Part shown: positions 1 through 8,752 of the stretch, one piece after another
Position numbering within the stretch: position 1 is the first letter of the stretch
Layout: each line of letters begins with the position of its first letter
DNA from: Clostridium chauvoei
GTDB lineage: Bacteria; Bacillota; Clostridia; Clostridiales; Clostridiaceae
Direction of reading: 5' to 3'
DNA: 64,000 bases
Assembly: GCF_002327185.1 (NCBI RefSeq)
Contig: NZ_CP018624.1
Coordinates: 2,304,660-2,368,659 of the forward strand
The notes under the pieces: generated by a model
Database searches by the model: none
What the model was told of the DNA's origin: nothing
The model's input: the letters and a program-made list of their open reading frames with translations, nothing else
Position numbers and translations under genes: made by a program

Positions 1-1036
1 CTGCACTTCTCCAATTGGTAATTAACGTAATCATTGATTTAACTGCTGCATTCTTATATTTTTCATCAGCTGTTTTTTCTTCTTTAAAAGTCTTATCTAA
101 ATAACCTTGCCAACGAGATTCATTATCTTTAAATTGAGTATCTACATCTGTAACTATTTTTTTAACCTTACCAGTTTCTTTGCTTAATTCATCCGCTGTA
201 AAAGTATAACTCTCTGTTGAGTATGTTTTAAATGTTTCCTTTGCAGGAATCTTAACTTCATCCTTTAAAACTGTCTTATATGTGTTTCCATCTACTGTTG
301 TACTTGTATTTCCATTATATTTTACTTCAAATTTAGTTTGATCACTTGAGAAGAATGACCAAGTAGATCTTACATTTGAAAAGTTTACTTTTACTCCTTC
401 ACTAGTTGCTTCTAAAGTTTGGTTTAAATCATATACTTTATTTCCTGCATCATCTTTCTTTAAAGCATAAGGGGATTTATTAAATATATTTCCTGTCCAT
501 TCAAGCTTTAAATTAAGTTCTTTATCGGTATTGTTTACTACCTCAGTTCTTATTAATGCAGTTCTATTTGTTGCAAAGATAAGTTCTAAATTTAAAGTGA
601 AATCTTGTAATTCATATTTTTGCACTAATTTACCTGGATAAAAATCAAAAGAAGTTTTAGCTGTTCCTAAATCATACGCTGTATTAGTAGTTGAGTTTAT
701 AATATTTATTTTGCTAATAGTATCAGACATATTTATAGGATACTCTTCCCCCACTATTAATGGTCCTGTAAAACCTCCATAAAGATTAGTGTCCCCAGTC
801 TTAGGTAAGTAATAAGCATGCCATGCTCCCATGTCTGAAAAAGGATTATCCAAATTTGTTGAGTAATCATCATTTAATTCAACCTTTGGACTTCCTGTTA
901 CATCAAGAACGTTTTTAAAGTCTGTTATTTGTGCTCTTTTATCTTCTGCAAGAACATTAACATAACTAAAGTTAGTGAACAATGCAGTTGCTACTAGAGC
1001 AGTTGCTACTATTTTTTTGAGTTTCTTAATAGCCAT
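1..1036 (-). CDS. Secreted glycoside hydrolase family 63 (YgjK-like) alpha-glucosidase, N-terminal part
   Basis: The frame is open from the ATG at 1036 to the window edge (about 345 residues), so the catalytic (alpha/alpha)6 barrel lies outside. The N-terminus (MAIKKLKKIVATALVATALF) is a typical signal peptide, so the enzyme is exported. The segment with FSDMGAWHAYYLPKTGDTN, GGFTGP and later NRTALIRTE resembles the N-terminal beta-sandwich domain of the E. coli YgjK glucosidase as I remember it, and the last visible residues (ITNWRS) match the start of its barrel. The likely role is hydrolysis of alpha-linked glucose oligosaccharides outside the cell. AAGGAGA sits 9 nt before the start. The family call is from recalled similarity; the substrate is not predictable here. 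Confidence 0.8.
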   Translation of the reverse strand, partial: MAIKKLKKIVATALVATALFTNFSYVNVLAEDKRAQITDFKNVLDVTGSPKVELNDDYSTNLDNPFSDMGAWHAYYLPKTGDTNLYGGFTGPLIVGEEYPINMSDTISKINIINSTTNTAYDLGTAKTSFDFYPGKLVQKYELQDFTLNLELIFATNRTALIRTEVVNNTDKELNLKLEWTGNIFNKSPYALKKDDAGNKVYDLNQTLEATSEGVKVNFSNVRSTWSFFSSDQTKFEVKYNGNTSTTVDGNTYKTVLKDEVKIPAKETFKTYSTESYTFTADELSKETGKVKKIVTDVDTQFKDNESRWQGYLDKTFKEEKTADEKYKNAAVKSMITLITNWRSA

Positions 1037-1189
1037 CTTAACATTTCTCCTTTTCAAAGTTGTATTACTAAAATAAGTCCTATAGTAAATGTTAAAAATT
1101 ACTACCCCTTTACTTATTCTCAGTACCATTAATAGTATGTTATAAACCTAACTATTATATTCTCAAAATTATAAATACCTACAACATAA

Positions 1190-1227
1190 AAAAGCTAAAT
1201 AAGTCTATAAAAACTTATTTAACTTTT
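1190..1227 (-). terminator. Rho-independent terminator of the formyl-THF cyclo-ligase gene
   Basis: On the minus strand AAAAGTTAAATAAG pairs with CTTATTTAGCTTTT around a 10-nt loop and runs into T residues. The 5' arm overlaps the last codons of the upstream gene, as is common in compact clostridial DNA. Confidence 0.6.
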
Positions 1228-1781
1228 ATTAATCTTTTTTCAGTTATAATATAATCAACTTTAATATCATGTTCATCTACTAATAAATTATCCTTAACTT
1301 GAAAATCATAAGCTAATGCAACTTTATTATTTTCTTTATAAATATCTAAAAGATATCTATCATAATAACCGCCTCCATAACCTATTCTATTTCCATTACT
1401 ATCAAATACAGAGCCAGGCATTATTATTAAATCTAATTTATTTTTATCTATATTTTTATCAAAAGATATAGGCTCCAATATTCCATATTTATCCTTGGTT
1501 AAGTTTTCTAAAGAAGTTATATTAATAGCTTTCATTTCTCTAGACTCCTTAATAGTCTTTGGTACAAATATTTTTTTTCCATTTTTTAATGATTTATTTA
1601 TTAACTCTTTTGTATCTACTTCACTACCATAACTTATATAAGTAAATATATTAGTACTGTTTTTATATAATTCTGTATTTAATAGTTTACTTAGTATATT
1701 ATTATCCTTTTCAATCTTTTCTTTAGCATTTAAGTTATCTCTAATCAAAAGTACTTTATCTCTCAACTCTTTTTTACTCAT
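1215..1781 (-). CDS. 5-formyltetrahydrofolate cyclo-ligase
   Basis: This enzyme converts 5-formyl-THF to 5,10-methenyl-THF using ATP, returning stored formyl-folate to one-carbon metabolism in the cytosol. The diagnostic C-terminal substrate-loop motif GYGGGYYDRYL is present, with the preceding IIMPGSVFD strand and a basic N-terminal helix (KKELRDKVLLIRDNL). The length of 188 residues is normal. The start chosen is the ATG of MSKKEL: an in-frame ATG three codons earlier directly abuts the AGAGGGA ribosome binding site and so is badly spaced, whereas this one has about 9 nt. It stands alone between a terminator and the divergent tRNA genes. Confidence 0.93.
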   Translation of the reverse strand: MSKKELRDKVLLIRDNLNAKEKIEKDNNILSKLLNTELYKNSTNIFTYISYGSEVDTKELINKSLKNGKKIFVPKTIKESREMKAINITSLENLTKDKYGILEPISFDKNIDKNKLDLIIMPGSVFDSNGNRIGYGGGYYDRYLLDIYKENNKVALAYDFQVKDNLLVDEHDIKVDYIITEKRLIKVK

Positions 1782-1962
1782 TTTTCTCATTCCCTCTTAT
1801 ATATTTAATGATATTATATACTCTTATTATTGCTATATCTATATAAATTCACTTATATATAGTTGATAAAAATTAAATAATAATTTATTTTTAAATAAAT
1901 CATTGACTTACTGAACTATTAAGCATATACTTAAACCCAAGACAGTAATTAAATTTAAATAT

Positions 1963-2038
1963 CGCGGGGTGGAGCAGTTGGCAGCTCGTTGGGCTCATAA
2001 CCCAAAGGTCGTAGGTTCAAGTCCTGCCCCCGCAACCA
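1963..2038 (+). tRNA. Initiator tRNA-fMet (CAT), copy 1
   Basis: A complete 76-nt cloverleaf with an encoded CCA end. The anticodon is CAT. Two initiator hallmarks are visible: a C1-A72 mismatch at the acceptor end (CGCGGGG against CCCCGCA), and three consecutive G-C pairs in the anticodon stem (GGG..CCC). It therefore serves translation initiation rather than elongation. Confidence 0.97.
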
Positions 2039-2053
2039 AATTTCCCATAATGC

Positions 2054-2129
2054 CGCGGGATGGAGCAGTTGGCAGCTCGTTGGGCTCATAACCCAAAGGT
2101 CGTAGGTTCAAGTCCTGCTCCCGCAACCA
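2054..2129 (+). tRNA. Initiator tRNA-fMet (CAT), copy 2
   Basis: A near-identical second copy 15 bp downstream, also with encoded CCA, C1-A72 and the GGG/CCC anticodon stem. It differs from copy 1 only at the base of the acceptor stem, where G7-C66 becomes A7-U66, a compensated change that keeps pairing. A strong terminator follows, so the pair forms its own transcript. Confidence 0.97.
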
Positions 2130-2130
2130 A

Positions 2131-2162
2131 AAAAAAACTATACAAATTGTATAGTTTTTTTT
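2131..2162. terminator. Bidirectional terminator after the tRNA pair
   Basis: The stem AAAAAACTATACAA / TTGTATAGTTTTTT has A-runs on one side and T-runs on the other. It can end the plus-strand tRNA transcript and the convergent minus-strand LUD gene. Confidence 0.85.
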
Positions 2163-2170
2163 GGTTATTA

Positions 2171-2809
2171 TTAATATCCTACTTCGTCTGCAATAACTAT
2201 TACTGTAAATCTTCCTGGGAATTTTGCTCCATTATTTACTACTGATAAATAATTGCACACTCTTCCCTTTACAAAACAATCTTCACAATTTCCACTTTCA
2301 GCACAAGGAGTCTTATGGTTTATTCTTTTTGCATTCATAATAGCTACTCTCTTTATTCTATCCAATGCTTCATCCATATCTTTAACCATTTTATTGGCAC
2401 CTATTACTACAATAACTTTCTTTGGTCCAAATATCATACCTGCAGCTCTGTTTCCTGAACAATCCATATTTACAAGTTCTCCTGCTTCTGTAACCGCATT
2501 TGTACTTGTAATTAAATAATCAGCTACCATTGACTGTCTCATTATTTCTACTATTTCTGAAAATGGTAAATCTTGATACCTATCATAAAAATTATAATTC
2601 CCATTTCTTATAGTATTAACCAAATCCATTTCATTTAAAGTTACTGACCCACCTAATGCTATACTTGAACCTTCTTCAACTAATTCTAAAACCTTTTCTT
2701 TAGCTTCATTTATGTTATCAACATATACAGCATTATATTTTCTTTCATTTAATATCTCTACAAGTTTTTTAGCATCACATTCAAGCTTCCATTTTTTAAC
2801 CTTGTCCAT
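2171..2809 (-). CDS. LUD-domain (LutC-like) protein
   Basis: A 212-residue cytosolic protein of the LUD (DUF162) family, found in lactate-utilisation proteins LutB/LutC. Visible family features are IALGGSVTLNEMDL, the central ADYLITSTNAVTEAGELVN segment and FGPKKVIVVIGANKMV. A C-terminal cysteine set (CAESGNCEDC and VCNYL) could bind a metal or cluster; I infer this from spacing only. It is a single-domain protein without the LutA or LutB partners nearby, so a role in lactate oxidation should not be assumed. It converges on the tRNA pair and shares their terminator. Confidence 0.85.
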   Translation of the reverse strand: MDKVKKWKLECDAKKLVEILNERKYNAVYVDNINEAKEKVLELVEEGSSIALGGSVTLNEMDLVNTIRNGNYNFYDRYQDLPFSEIVEIMRQSMVADYLITSTNAVTEAGELVNMDCSGNRAAGMIFGPKKVIVVIGANKMVKDMDEALDRIKRVAIMNAKRINHKTPCAESGNCEDCFVKGRVCNYLSVVNNGAKFPGRFTVIVIADEVGY

Positions 2810-2976
2810 AAAAATACCTCTTTTCTTTTACTCAATTATTACTATATATAATCTTAGCACATTTTTATCAATTTAGTAAACCGGTTTTTAAAATTTGATA
2901 ATTATTCAATTATATTATGGTATAATTTAAATAATTTTGTCTAATGATAATATATATAATTACAATAGGTGAGTTT

Positions 2977-3660
2977 ATGAAAAAATTTTATAAATTTTTA
3001 AGTTTAGCATTACTAGTTACTATATTAATTCCATCAAATAATCCCAAAGCTTATATAGATAGCAATTCTATTGAACCTAAATATATTATTTATATTGATG
3101 TTAATTCATTTACTCTATCATTGATAAATAATAAAACAAAATTAACAGAAAAAATATATCCTGTTGCAATAGGTAAACCTAATACGCCTTCACCAATAGG
3201 TACATGGCAAATAACTAGTAAAGCTCTAATGAAAGATGCATTTGGTGGATATTGGTTAGGATTAAATGTTCCTTGGGATACCTTTGGAATTCATGGAACT
3301 AATAGACCCGACTCAATTGGAACTATGGCTTCTGGTGGATGTATTAGAATGTATAATCATAATGTAAAAGAATTGTTTAACTTAGTTGATTACGGTACTT
3401 CAGTTGTTATTAGCGGTGGACCTAATTGGAGATTTTCTAATTATAATAGAATTATAAAACCTAATAACAGAGGTACTGATGTGTACCTAGTACAAATGAA
3501 ACTTAAAGCTCTAGGTTATTTTCCTTATCCTATTACAGGAATTTATGAAAGCACTTTAGAAAAAGCTGTTCTTTCATATAAAGAAGAACATGGTTTCCCA
3601 GTAACAAACGAAATAGATTCTAAATTTTTAGATTCTATAGGCTTATGGAAATTTGAATAA
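2977..3660 (+). CDS. L,D-transpeptidase (YkuD) with C-terminal peptidoglycan-binding domain
   Basis: An exported cell-wall enzyme that makes 3-3 peptide cross-links or attaches proteins to peptidoglycan. After a signal peptide (MKKFYKFLSLALLVTILIPS), the YkuD domain covers roughly residues 35-145. It carries the catalytic motif with His near residue 106 (GIHGTN) and Cys near 122 (ASGGCIRM). A C-terminal PG_binding_1 repeat (about 155-225, GTDVYLVQMKLKALGYF) anchors it to the wall. The start is the ATG of MKKFY, preceded by AGGTGAG; an upstream in-frame ATG lacks a binding site and would bury the signal peptide. A terminator follows immediately. Confidence 0.92.
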   Translation: MKKFYKFLSLALLVTILIPSNNPKAYIDSNSIEPKYIIYIDVNSFTLSLINNKTKLTEKIYPVAIGKPNTPSPIGTWQITSKALMKDAFGGYWLGLNVPWDTFGIHGTNRPDSIGTMASGGCIRMYNHNVKELFNLVDYGTSVVISGGPNWRFSNYNRIIKPNNRGTDVYLVQMKLKALGYFPYPITGIYESTLEKAVLSYKEEHGFPVTNEIDSKFLDSIGLWKFE

Positions 3661-3661
3661 T

Positions 3662-3687
3662 AAAAGAGTGCTTTAACGCACTCTTTT
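3662..3687. terminator. Terminator between convergent L,D-transpeptidase and HAD genes
   Basis: A 10-bp perfect stem, AAAAGAGTGC / GCACTCTTTT, with a TTTAAC loop; A and T runs on both sides allow it to work in either direction. Confidence 0.88.
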
Positions 3688-3691
3688 ATTA

Positions 3692-4519
3692 TTAAGAATT
3701 TTCAAATCTTTTCGTTATAAATTTTGCTACTCCATCGTCATTATTGCTACCTATCACTCCTGTTGCCAGCTCTTTTAGTGTTTCTGTAGCATTTTCAGTT
3801 GCATAACATTCATCAGAAATTTTAAACATAGGAATATCATTAACATTATCACCAAAAGTTATTAATTTATTTTGATTTACATATCGTGATAAATATTTTA
3901 TAGCATTTGCTTTAGAAGCTATTGAACTATAAGCATCTAAATAATATCCGTCTCCATAAAGATCTTTATAATAATCTACAGTTATTCCATCAACTTCTTT
4001 AATTTTTTCATATATAGGCTTAACTATTTCTAATTTATCAAATATTATAAAGTTAATAATATCTGCTCCATTAATAGTTTTATAATAATCCTCAACTTTA
4101 ACGAAAGTTTTTAAGGATTTATGGCACCTTTCTTCATAAAAGTTTTTTTCCATTGTACATGTAAAATCTTTATGATATACCCATAAATAATTATCTTTTA
4201 TTGCATAAACAAAGCAATTTTTCTTATGTTCTTTAAAAATATCTAATACTTCTATAACTGCTGATTCTTTAATTTTTTTAATATCTATATATTTATTTTT
4301 ATTTATATCATATATTAATACTCCATTCATCATTGCAACTGGTAGTTTAATATTTATTCCTTTTAAAATATCTACTGCAGTTGCTGGTGTTCTTGCTGTA
4401 GCTACAGTAAATTGAATCCCTTCATCTATTAATTTATTTAATTGATTTTTAGAAAAATCACTCACTTCTTTATCACTATTTAAAAGTGTACCATCTAAAT
4501 CTGAAACATATAATTCCAT
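3692..4519 (-). CDS. Cof-type HAD-superfamily phosphatase
   Basis: A 275-residue cytosolic HAD hydrolase of the Cof/IIB subfamily, probably dephosphorylating sugar phosphates or nucleotides such as FMN. Motif I is VSDLDGTLLNS at the extreme N-terminus, with the nucleophile Asp at residue 7 and general acid Asp at 9. Motif IV is FGDNVNDIPMF near residue 222, and a large C2B cap lies between. The substrate cannot be read from sequence. It is monocistronic and converges on the L,D-transpeptidase. Confidence 0.88.
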   Translation of the reverse strand: MELYVSDLDGTLLNSDKEVSDFSKNQLNKLIDEGIQFTVATARTPATAVDILKGINIKLPVAMMNGVLIYDINKNKYIDIKKIKESAVIEVLDIFKEHKKNCFVYAIKDNYLWVYHKDFTCTMEKNFYEERCHKSLKTFVKVEDYYKTINGADIINFIIFDKLEIVKPIYEKIKEVDGITVDYYKDLYGDGYYLDAYSSIASKANAIKYLSRYVNQNKLITFGDNVNDIPMFKISDECYATENATETLKELATGVIGSNNDDGVAKFITKRFENS

Positions 4520-4692
4520 ACCTCTTCCTCTTCTCCTATAGTTTTAGTTTATTATATATTTAAATGCTTTTTATTGCTACTATTATTTAATTAAAGATAT
4601 ATTTATCATTAATTGTACTATTTTTTCGAAGTATATCCTTATATAATATAAATAAATTAACAAAATAAAATCTTTATAAAGGAGGATTTCAA

Positions 4693-5178
4693 ATGACTTC
4701 TGCTAAATATTATATAGAAAAATTAGGATTAACTCCTCATGTTGAAGGAGGATATTTTAAAGAATCATTTTTATCTAACCAAACTATAAATAAAACTGAA
4801 AAGGAAACAAGAAACCTATGGAGTAGCATATATTTTCTTTTAGAAACTGGTGAAGTATCCAATTTCCACAGATTAACTTCAGATGAAATGTGGTACTATC
4901 ATGCTGGTTCTGCACTAACTATATATATGATTTCACCTGAAGGAGAATTAATAACTAAAGAGCTTGGATTAAATATAGATAAAGGAGAAACTCCTCAAGT
5001 TTTAGTTCCTAAAAATTATATTTTTGGTTCTGCTATGAATAGTGAAGGTTTTTCATTAGTTGGCTGTATGGTGTCTCCTGGATTTGAATTTAGCGATTTT
5101 GAATTATTTAAGAGACAAGATTTAATTGAAAAATATCCAGAACATAAAGATATAATACTTAAGCTTACCAGATATTAA
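4693..5178 (+). CDS. DUF985 (Cupin_5) family protein
   Basis: A 161-residue single-domain cupin of the DUF985 family. Family signatures are the N-terminal HVEGGYFKESF, then SSIYFLLETGEVSNFHRL followed by DEMWYYHAGSAL, and the C-terminal VGCMVSPGFEFSDFELF. These conserved His, Glu and Asp residues form the presumed ligand pocket. The biochemical function of the family is not well established, with sugar-isomerase-like or epimerase roles suggested from structure. AAAGGAGGA precedes the start by 7 nt. It is a lone plus-strand gene. Confidence 0.88.
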   Translation: MTSAKYYIEKLGLTPHVEGGYFKESFLSNQTINKTEKETRNLWSSIYFLLETGEVSNFHRLTSDEMWYYHAGSALTIYMISPEGELITKELGLNIDKGETPQVLVPKNYIFGSAMNSEGFSLVGCMVSPGFEFSDFELFKRQDLIEKYPEHKDIILKLTRY

Positions 5179-5192
5179 TATTAAACTAAAAA

Positions 5193-5217
5193 AACTGCTA
5201 ACAAAAAGTTAGCAGTT
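5193..5217 (-). terminator. Terminator of the propeller-like gene
   Basis: The stem AACTGCTAAC / GTTAGCAGTT has a 5-nt loop. The run of T residues lies on the minus-strand exit side, so it ends the 5225-6751 transcript. Confidence 0.82.
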
Positions 5218-5224
5218 CATATTA

Positions 5225-6751
5225 TCATATTTGTATATTCTTTAAAAATTCACTAATTTGTGGTATTTTTTCTTCAACTTTAGCTAAATCATCTTTTGCT
5301 TCTGCATATATTGCTTGATAAAATTCTCCAGAATTACTGTTATATAATTGGTGATGACAACAAGGATGATAAGGTTGTACATTATTTGTTTTCCATACTT
5401 CACAGCCTTGATAAGGATTAGCTGTTCCAATATATAAATCGTTACATTTATCTACATATAAGATTCTTCCACCATAATTATACCTATTGCAAAGTCCCTT
5501 TCTTATTGCTAAATCAAAATTAATTCCATCAGAAGACACATACAAATTAAATCCAAATGGATAATTCTTTTCATTTAGAAGTCTTACTACTAATTTGAAT
5601 ATCTTTATCAATGCTCTAACAGTATCTTCACCTATACGTGCTTCTAATAATGTCCTATTAGCTAAAATTAATTCTAATATAAGCTCAACATTAGTGGCAC
5701 TATCAAAAGTACTTACTAATAAATTTCCCTTGTACTCTTTTATTTGCCAAGCATATACATTAAATGGGTTATTAAATCCTGATCCTAAACCTGATAGACT
5801 TTTTCCTCTATGGCCAATAGGATTTGTTTCAATCAATGCTGGTCCACCTACAACTAATCTCCAATTATCTCTTTTATCTATTCTTATAATGTCACATCCT
5901 AAAGGTATAACCCATGATAATGGTAATAGTTTTGATGCACTTACATATAAATATTCATCAAATACACCTATACTTAATGTGAAAGTATTAGCTCCATCTC
6001 CAAATCCTTTATCTACTATACAAACCCATTCATCTGCTTTTGGATCTCTGTTTTTTGATCTCCAAACCTGAACTCCATCTTCACTTGACGTAGCAACATA
6101 AATTCTATCATTAAAAACTTCCATATTAGTTATTGCACCTTTTGGATTATTAGCACCACTACCTATAACTGATTTCCAAGAATAAAATTCTGGCTCTCTA
6201 CTAGCATATAATAATGGAGTTTCACCTGAATTAAATTCATCTATTGTTGCCACATAAACCTTTCCTCTATGAATAACCATAGCTCTTGATGAAGTTCCTA
6301 ATAAATTTGTAGTATTTACATATTCCCAATCTACACCATTAGTAGTTTTTAATATTTTTATTTCACTTCCAAAAGCTGCTGCATATAAACAAGGGTTTCC
6401 ACCAAAAGGTCTATTAGCTATCATAAATCTAAAGCCTTCAATTCCTGAATTAGCCTCAGCTTTAAATACTCTTTTCCATGGTAAAGAACCATCTTTTTTA
6501 TATCTCCATATCTCTCCTAAATTATCTTCTGCAATTGGTTTTATTGATATAGGAAAGTTAATTGCTGTAGGATCTACTCCAACTCTTGTAGCCATTGCTT
6601 TAATTATGGATACTAACACATTTCTTCCAGTTCCTACATAAATATATTCACCTAGTTCCCCCATAGACCAAGCATAATTATTTTGTCTTGCATTAAGAAG
6701 ATCTTTAAAGTCAAACCCATTTGTAGGTGTTAATTTTTTATAATCTCCCAT
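5225..6751 (-). CDS. Unrecognised propeller-like protein, 508 residues
   Basis: I do not recognise a named family. The protein shows about seven loosely repeated units in which an aromatic-rich hydrophobic strand (EYIYVGTG, CLYAAAFGS, KVYVAT, RIYVATSS, YLYVSAS, DLYIGTA) is followed by a W-containing strand (GVDWEYV, VQVWRS, CEVWKT). This pattern is typical of sialidase-like or BNR-type beta-propellers. There is no signal peptide, and Cys/His clusters near the C-terminus (HPCCHHQ) could bind metal. A charged helical tail follows. It is monocistronic, with its own terminator. Function unknown; a sugar-binding or hydrolytic propeller is only one possibility. Confidence 0.6.
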   Translation of the reverse strand: MGDYKKLTPTNGFDFKDLLNARQNNYAWSMGELGEYIYVGTGRNVLVSIIKAMATRVGVDPTAINFPISIKPIAEDNLGEIWRYKKDGSLPWKRVFKAEANSGIEGFRFMIANRPFGGNPCLYAAAFGSEIKILKTTNGVDWEYVNTTNLLGTSSRAMVIHRGKVYVATIDEFNSGETPLLYASREPEFYSWKSVIGSGANNPKGAITNMEVFNDRIYVATSSEDGVQVWRSKNRDPKADEWVCIVDKGFGDGANTFTLSIGVFDEYLYVSASKLLPLSWVIPLGCDIIRIDKRDNWRLVVGGPALIETNPIGHRGKSLSGLGSGFNNPFNVYAWQIKEYKGNLLVSTFDSATNVELILELILANRTLLEARIGEDTVRALIKIFKLVVRLLNEKNYPFGFNLYVSSDGINFDLAIRKGLCNRYNYGGRILYVDKCNDLYIGTANPYQGCEVWKTNNVQPYHPCCHHQLYNSNSGEFYQAIYAEAKDDLAKVEEKIPQISEFLKNIQI

Positions 6752-6833
6752 AAAATCTACTCCTTTTTCTTTCGTTAAATTAAAATATATCTATATTACT
6801 TAATATATGTTTAGTAAGTAATATAGGTTAATA

Positions 6834-6868
6834 AAAAAACTAGATAATGTTTAATTATCTAGTTTTTT
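6834..6868 (-). terminator. Strong terminator upstream of the propeller-like gene
   Basis: A perfect 15-bp stem, AAAAAACTAGATAAT / ATTATCTAGTTTTTT, with a 5-nt loop. On the minus strand it would end a short transcript starting near 7000, which is one reason to suspect the small ORF listed next. Confidence 0.75.
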
Positions 6869-6900
6869 TACTTATATTTCTTTATTATTATTATACTTTT

Positions 6901-6984
6901 TTACTGCTTTTTCCTTATTAATAAGTTTTTTATTAAATTACTCTTCTCTTGTTCTTGCTTAATATTAATTATACCTTTCATCAT
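6901..6984 (-). CDS. Possible 27-residue basic small protein
   Basis: A short frame starting ATGATG encodes a Lys-rich peptide (MMKGIINIKQEQEKSNLIKN, then LLIRKKQ). It is preceded at about 10 nt by GGGGG and followed 30 bp later by a strong terminator, so the layout is that of a mini-gene. It occupies most of the otherwise empty 436-bp gap between the propeller-like gene and the sirtuin; nothing else is evident there. No family is recognised, and chance cannot be excluded for so short a frame. Confidence 0.25.
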   Translation of the reverse strand: MMKGIINIKQEQEKSNLIKNLLIRKKQ

Positions 6985-7187
6985 AATAGCCAACCCCCAA
7001 TGTTTTTATAATTATACTATTTTACTTTAGATTATTCTAAGCCTAATTTCATCTAAAATTTGGCTATTTTACTTAATATTACTCAACAAGATAAATAAAA
7101 TTACTATTTTATATTTAATCTTAAAATCTCATTATTTATCTTATACATCTATGTTAAACTTAGTGTATAAAATAAGGAGGAAATTAT

Positions 7188-7931
7188 ATGGAATCTTATT
7201 TAGAAAAACTAACTCAAATTCTACGTGAAAGCAACAATATAGTGTTTTTTGGAGGAGCAGGTGTTTCGACAGCTTCTGGTATACCAGACTTTAGAAGCTC
7301 TAATGGATTGTTTAATGAGAAACTAAATTTAACCTTCACTCCCGAACAATTAGTTTCTCATTCCTTTTATATACGATATCCAAAAGAATTTTTTAATTTC
7401 TATAAGGCTAAACTTATCTATCCTAATGCTAAACCTAATGGAGCTCATATTGCCTTAGCTAAATTAGAAGAAATGGGAAAACTAAAAGCTGTTATAACTC
7501 AAAATATAGATGGATTGCATCAAGCTGCTGGTAGTAAAAAAGTTTTTGAATTACATGGATCTGTCCATAGAAATTATTGCGTTAAATGTAACTCATCTTA
7601 TGATGTAGACTTTATTTTAGAATCAAAAGATGTACCTACTTGTACCAAATGTGGTGGAACCATTAAACCTGATGTGGTTCTTTATGAAGAGGGCTTAGAT
7701 GATGATACTATTAGAATGTCAATTGATGCTATATCTAAAGCTGATACATTAATTATCGGTGGTACTTCTCTTGTTGTATATCCTGCTGCTGGACTTATTG
7801 ATTACTTTAGAGGCAAGAATCTTGTTCTTATAAATAAAAGTACAACATCTGCTGATAATAAAGCTAACTTAGTAATTAATGATTCTATAGATAAAGTGCT
7901 ATCTTCTGCTTTAAAACATCTTAATATATAA
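7188..7931 (+). CDS. cobB: Sir2-family NAD-dependent protein deacylase
   Basis: A 247-residue sirtuin that removes acyl groups from lysines of cytosolic proteins using NAD. Motifs visible in order are the NAD-binding GGAGVSTASGIPDFRS near residue 22, catalytic TQNIDGLHQAAG with His at ELHGSVH near 123, a four-Cys zinc site (CVKC and CTKC), and GGTSLVVYPAAGL. The length is normal for bacterial CobB. AAGGAGGA lies 6 nt before the start. Flanking terminators show a single-gene transcript. Deacetylase versus desuccinylase preference cannot be settled from sequence. Confidence 0.94.
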   Translation: MESYLEKLTQILRESNNIVFFGGAGVSTASGIPDFRSSNGLFNEKLNLTFTPEQLVSHSFYIRYPKEFFNFYKAKLIYPNAKPNGAHIALAKLEEMGKLKAVITQNIDGLHQAAGSKKVFELHGSVHRNYCVKCNSSYDVDFILESKDVPTCTKCGGTIKPDVVLYEEGLDDDTIRMSIDAISKADTLIIGGTSLVVYPAAGLIDYFRGKNLVLINKSTTSADNKANLVINDSIDKVLSSALKHLNI

Positions 7932-7944
7932 AGTAATATAATAA

Positions 7945-7970
7945 AAGAGTAGGATTTTTCTCCTACTCTT
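7945..7970. terminator. Terminator between sirtuin and BI-1 genes
   Basis: The stem AAGAGTAGGA / TCCTACTCTT around a T-rich loop, placed between two convergent genes. Confidence 0.8.
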
Positions 7971-7999
7971 TATATCATATATTTTAAAATTATCTACTA

Positions 8000-8653
8000 T
8001 TAGTCTTTTAAAATTGATACTAATCTTAATAAATCTAATAATAAATTCAAGAAACTTATAAATATTGAATATGCAAGGCTTACCACTTCTATTTCGGATA
8101 AAACTCCATATCTACATCTAACTTGAACAGATTTCATTATTATTATTGAGTATATTGAATATATACCTATTCCAATAGCTGAAAGTATAATATCAAATGT
8201 TCCAAATGAAAAGAAGAATATATTTATAAATTCTAATATTAATAGAACTGTTATTCCTCCAAAAACTATAGGCCCTAATTTAAATAAATTTTCTTCTGTA
8301 GACCCTGCTGCTATTATATATGCCATACCAAAAATAAGTATTACACCTAAAACAACAGACATAAATGTAGCTGACCCTAAGGTATTGAAATAATATATAT
8401 ATGTTGATCCGGTTAATATACCTAGAATAAAGGCATACACATACATACTCTTTTTACTTCTAATAAATCCACCCTTCTTTGAAAATAGAGAAAATAATAC
8501 CACTATAAAAAATGCTATGTTCATAAAATTTCTTATAGATGCTGGTATAAATCTAACTCCTATAAATGATCCTATGCCTAGAAATATCAATGCCATGAAA
8601 AATGTACTTAATACAGCTAGGTAATTTTTCTTTGTTATACTTTGATAACTCAT
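8000..8653 (-). CDS. Bax inhibitor-1 (BI-1/YccA) family membrane protein
   Basis: A 217-residue protein with about seven membrane-spanning helices. The first begins near residue 12 and the last includes the family's characteristic C-terminal helix (SIFISFLNLLLDLLRL). BI-1 proteins act as pH-gated ion (Ca2+) leak channels or membrane-stress modulators in bacteria; the exact role in clostridia is not established. TAGGAGGC precedes the start. It lies between a shared terminator and the broken histidine kinase, with no obvious functional partner. Confidence 0.85.
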   Translation of the reverse strand: MSYQSITKKNYLAVLSTFFMALIFLGIGSFIGVRFIPASIRNFMNIAFFIVVLFSLFSKKGGFIRSKKSMYVYAFILGILTGSTYIYYFNTLGSATFMSVVLGVILIFGMAYIIAAGSTEENLFKLGPIVFGGITVLLILEFINIFFFSFGTFDIILSAIGIGIYSIYSIIIMKSVQVRCRYGVLSEIEVVSLAYSIFISFLNLLLDLLRLVSILKD

Positions 8654-8752
8654 AATACGCCTCCTAATAATTTAAATCCTTTATTTATTAGTATACTGTC
8701 CATTTTTTCAAATTTATTTAACAATTAGGAAACTTTCTATTAAGTTTTTATA

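Noticed and set aside
2060-2245. Plus-strand ORF of 61 codons
   Set aside because: It runs through the second initiator tRNA and its terminator, and is an artefact of the RNA gene.
2944-2976. Upstream start for the L,D-transpeptidase
   Set aside because: It has no ribosome binding site and would add a segment before a good signal peptide.
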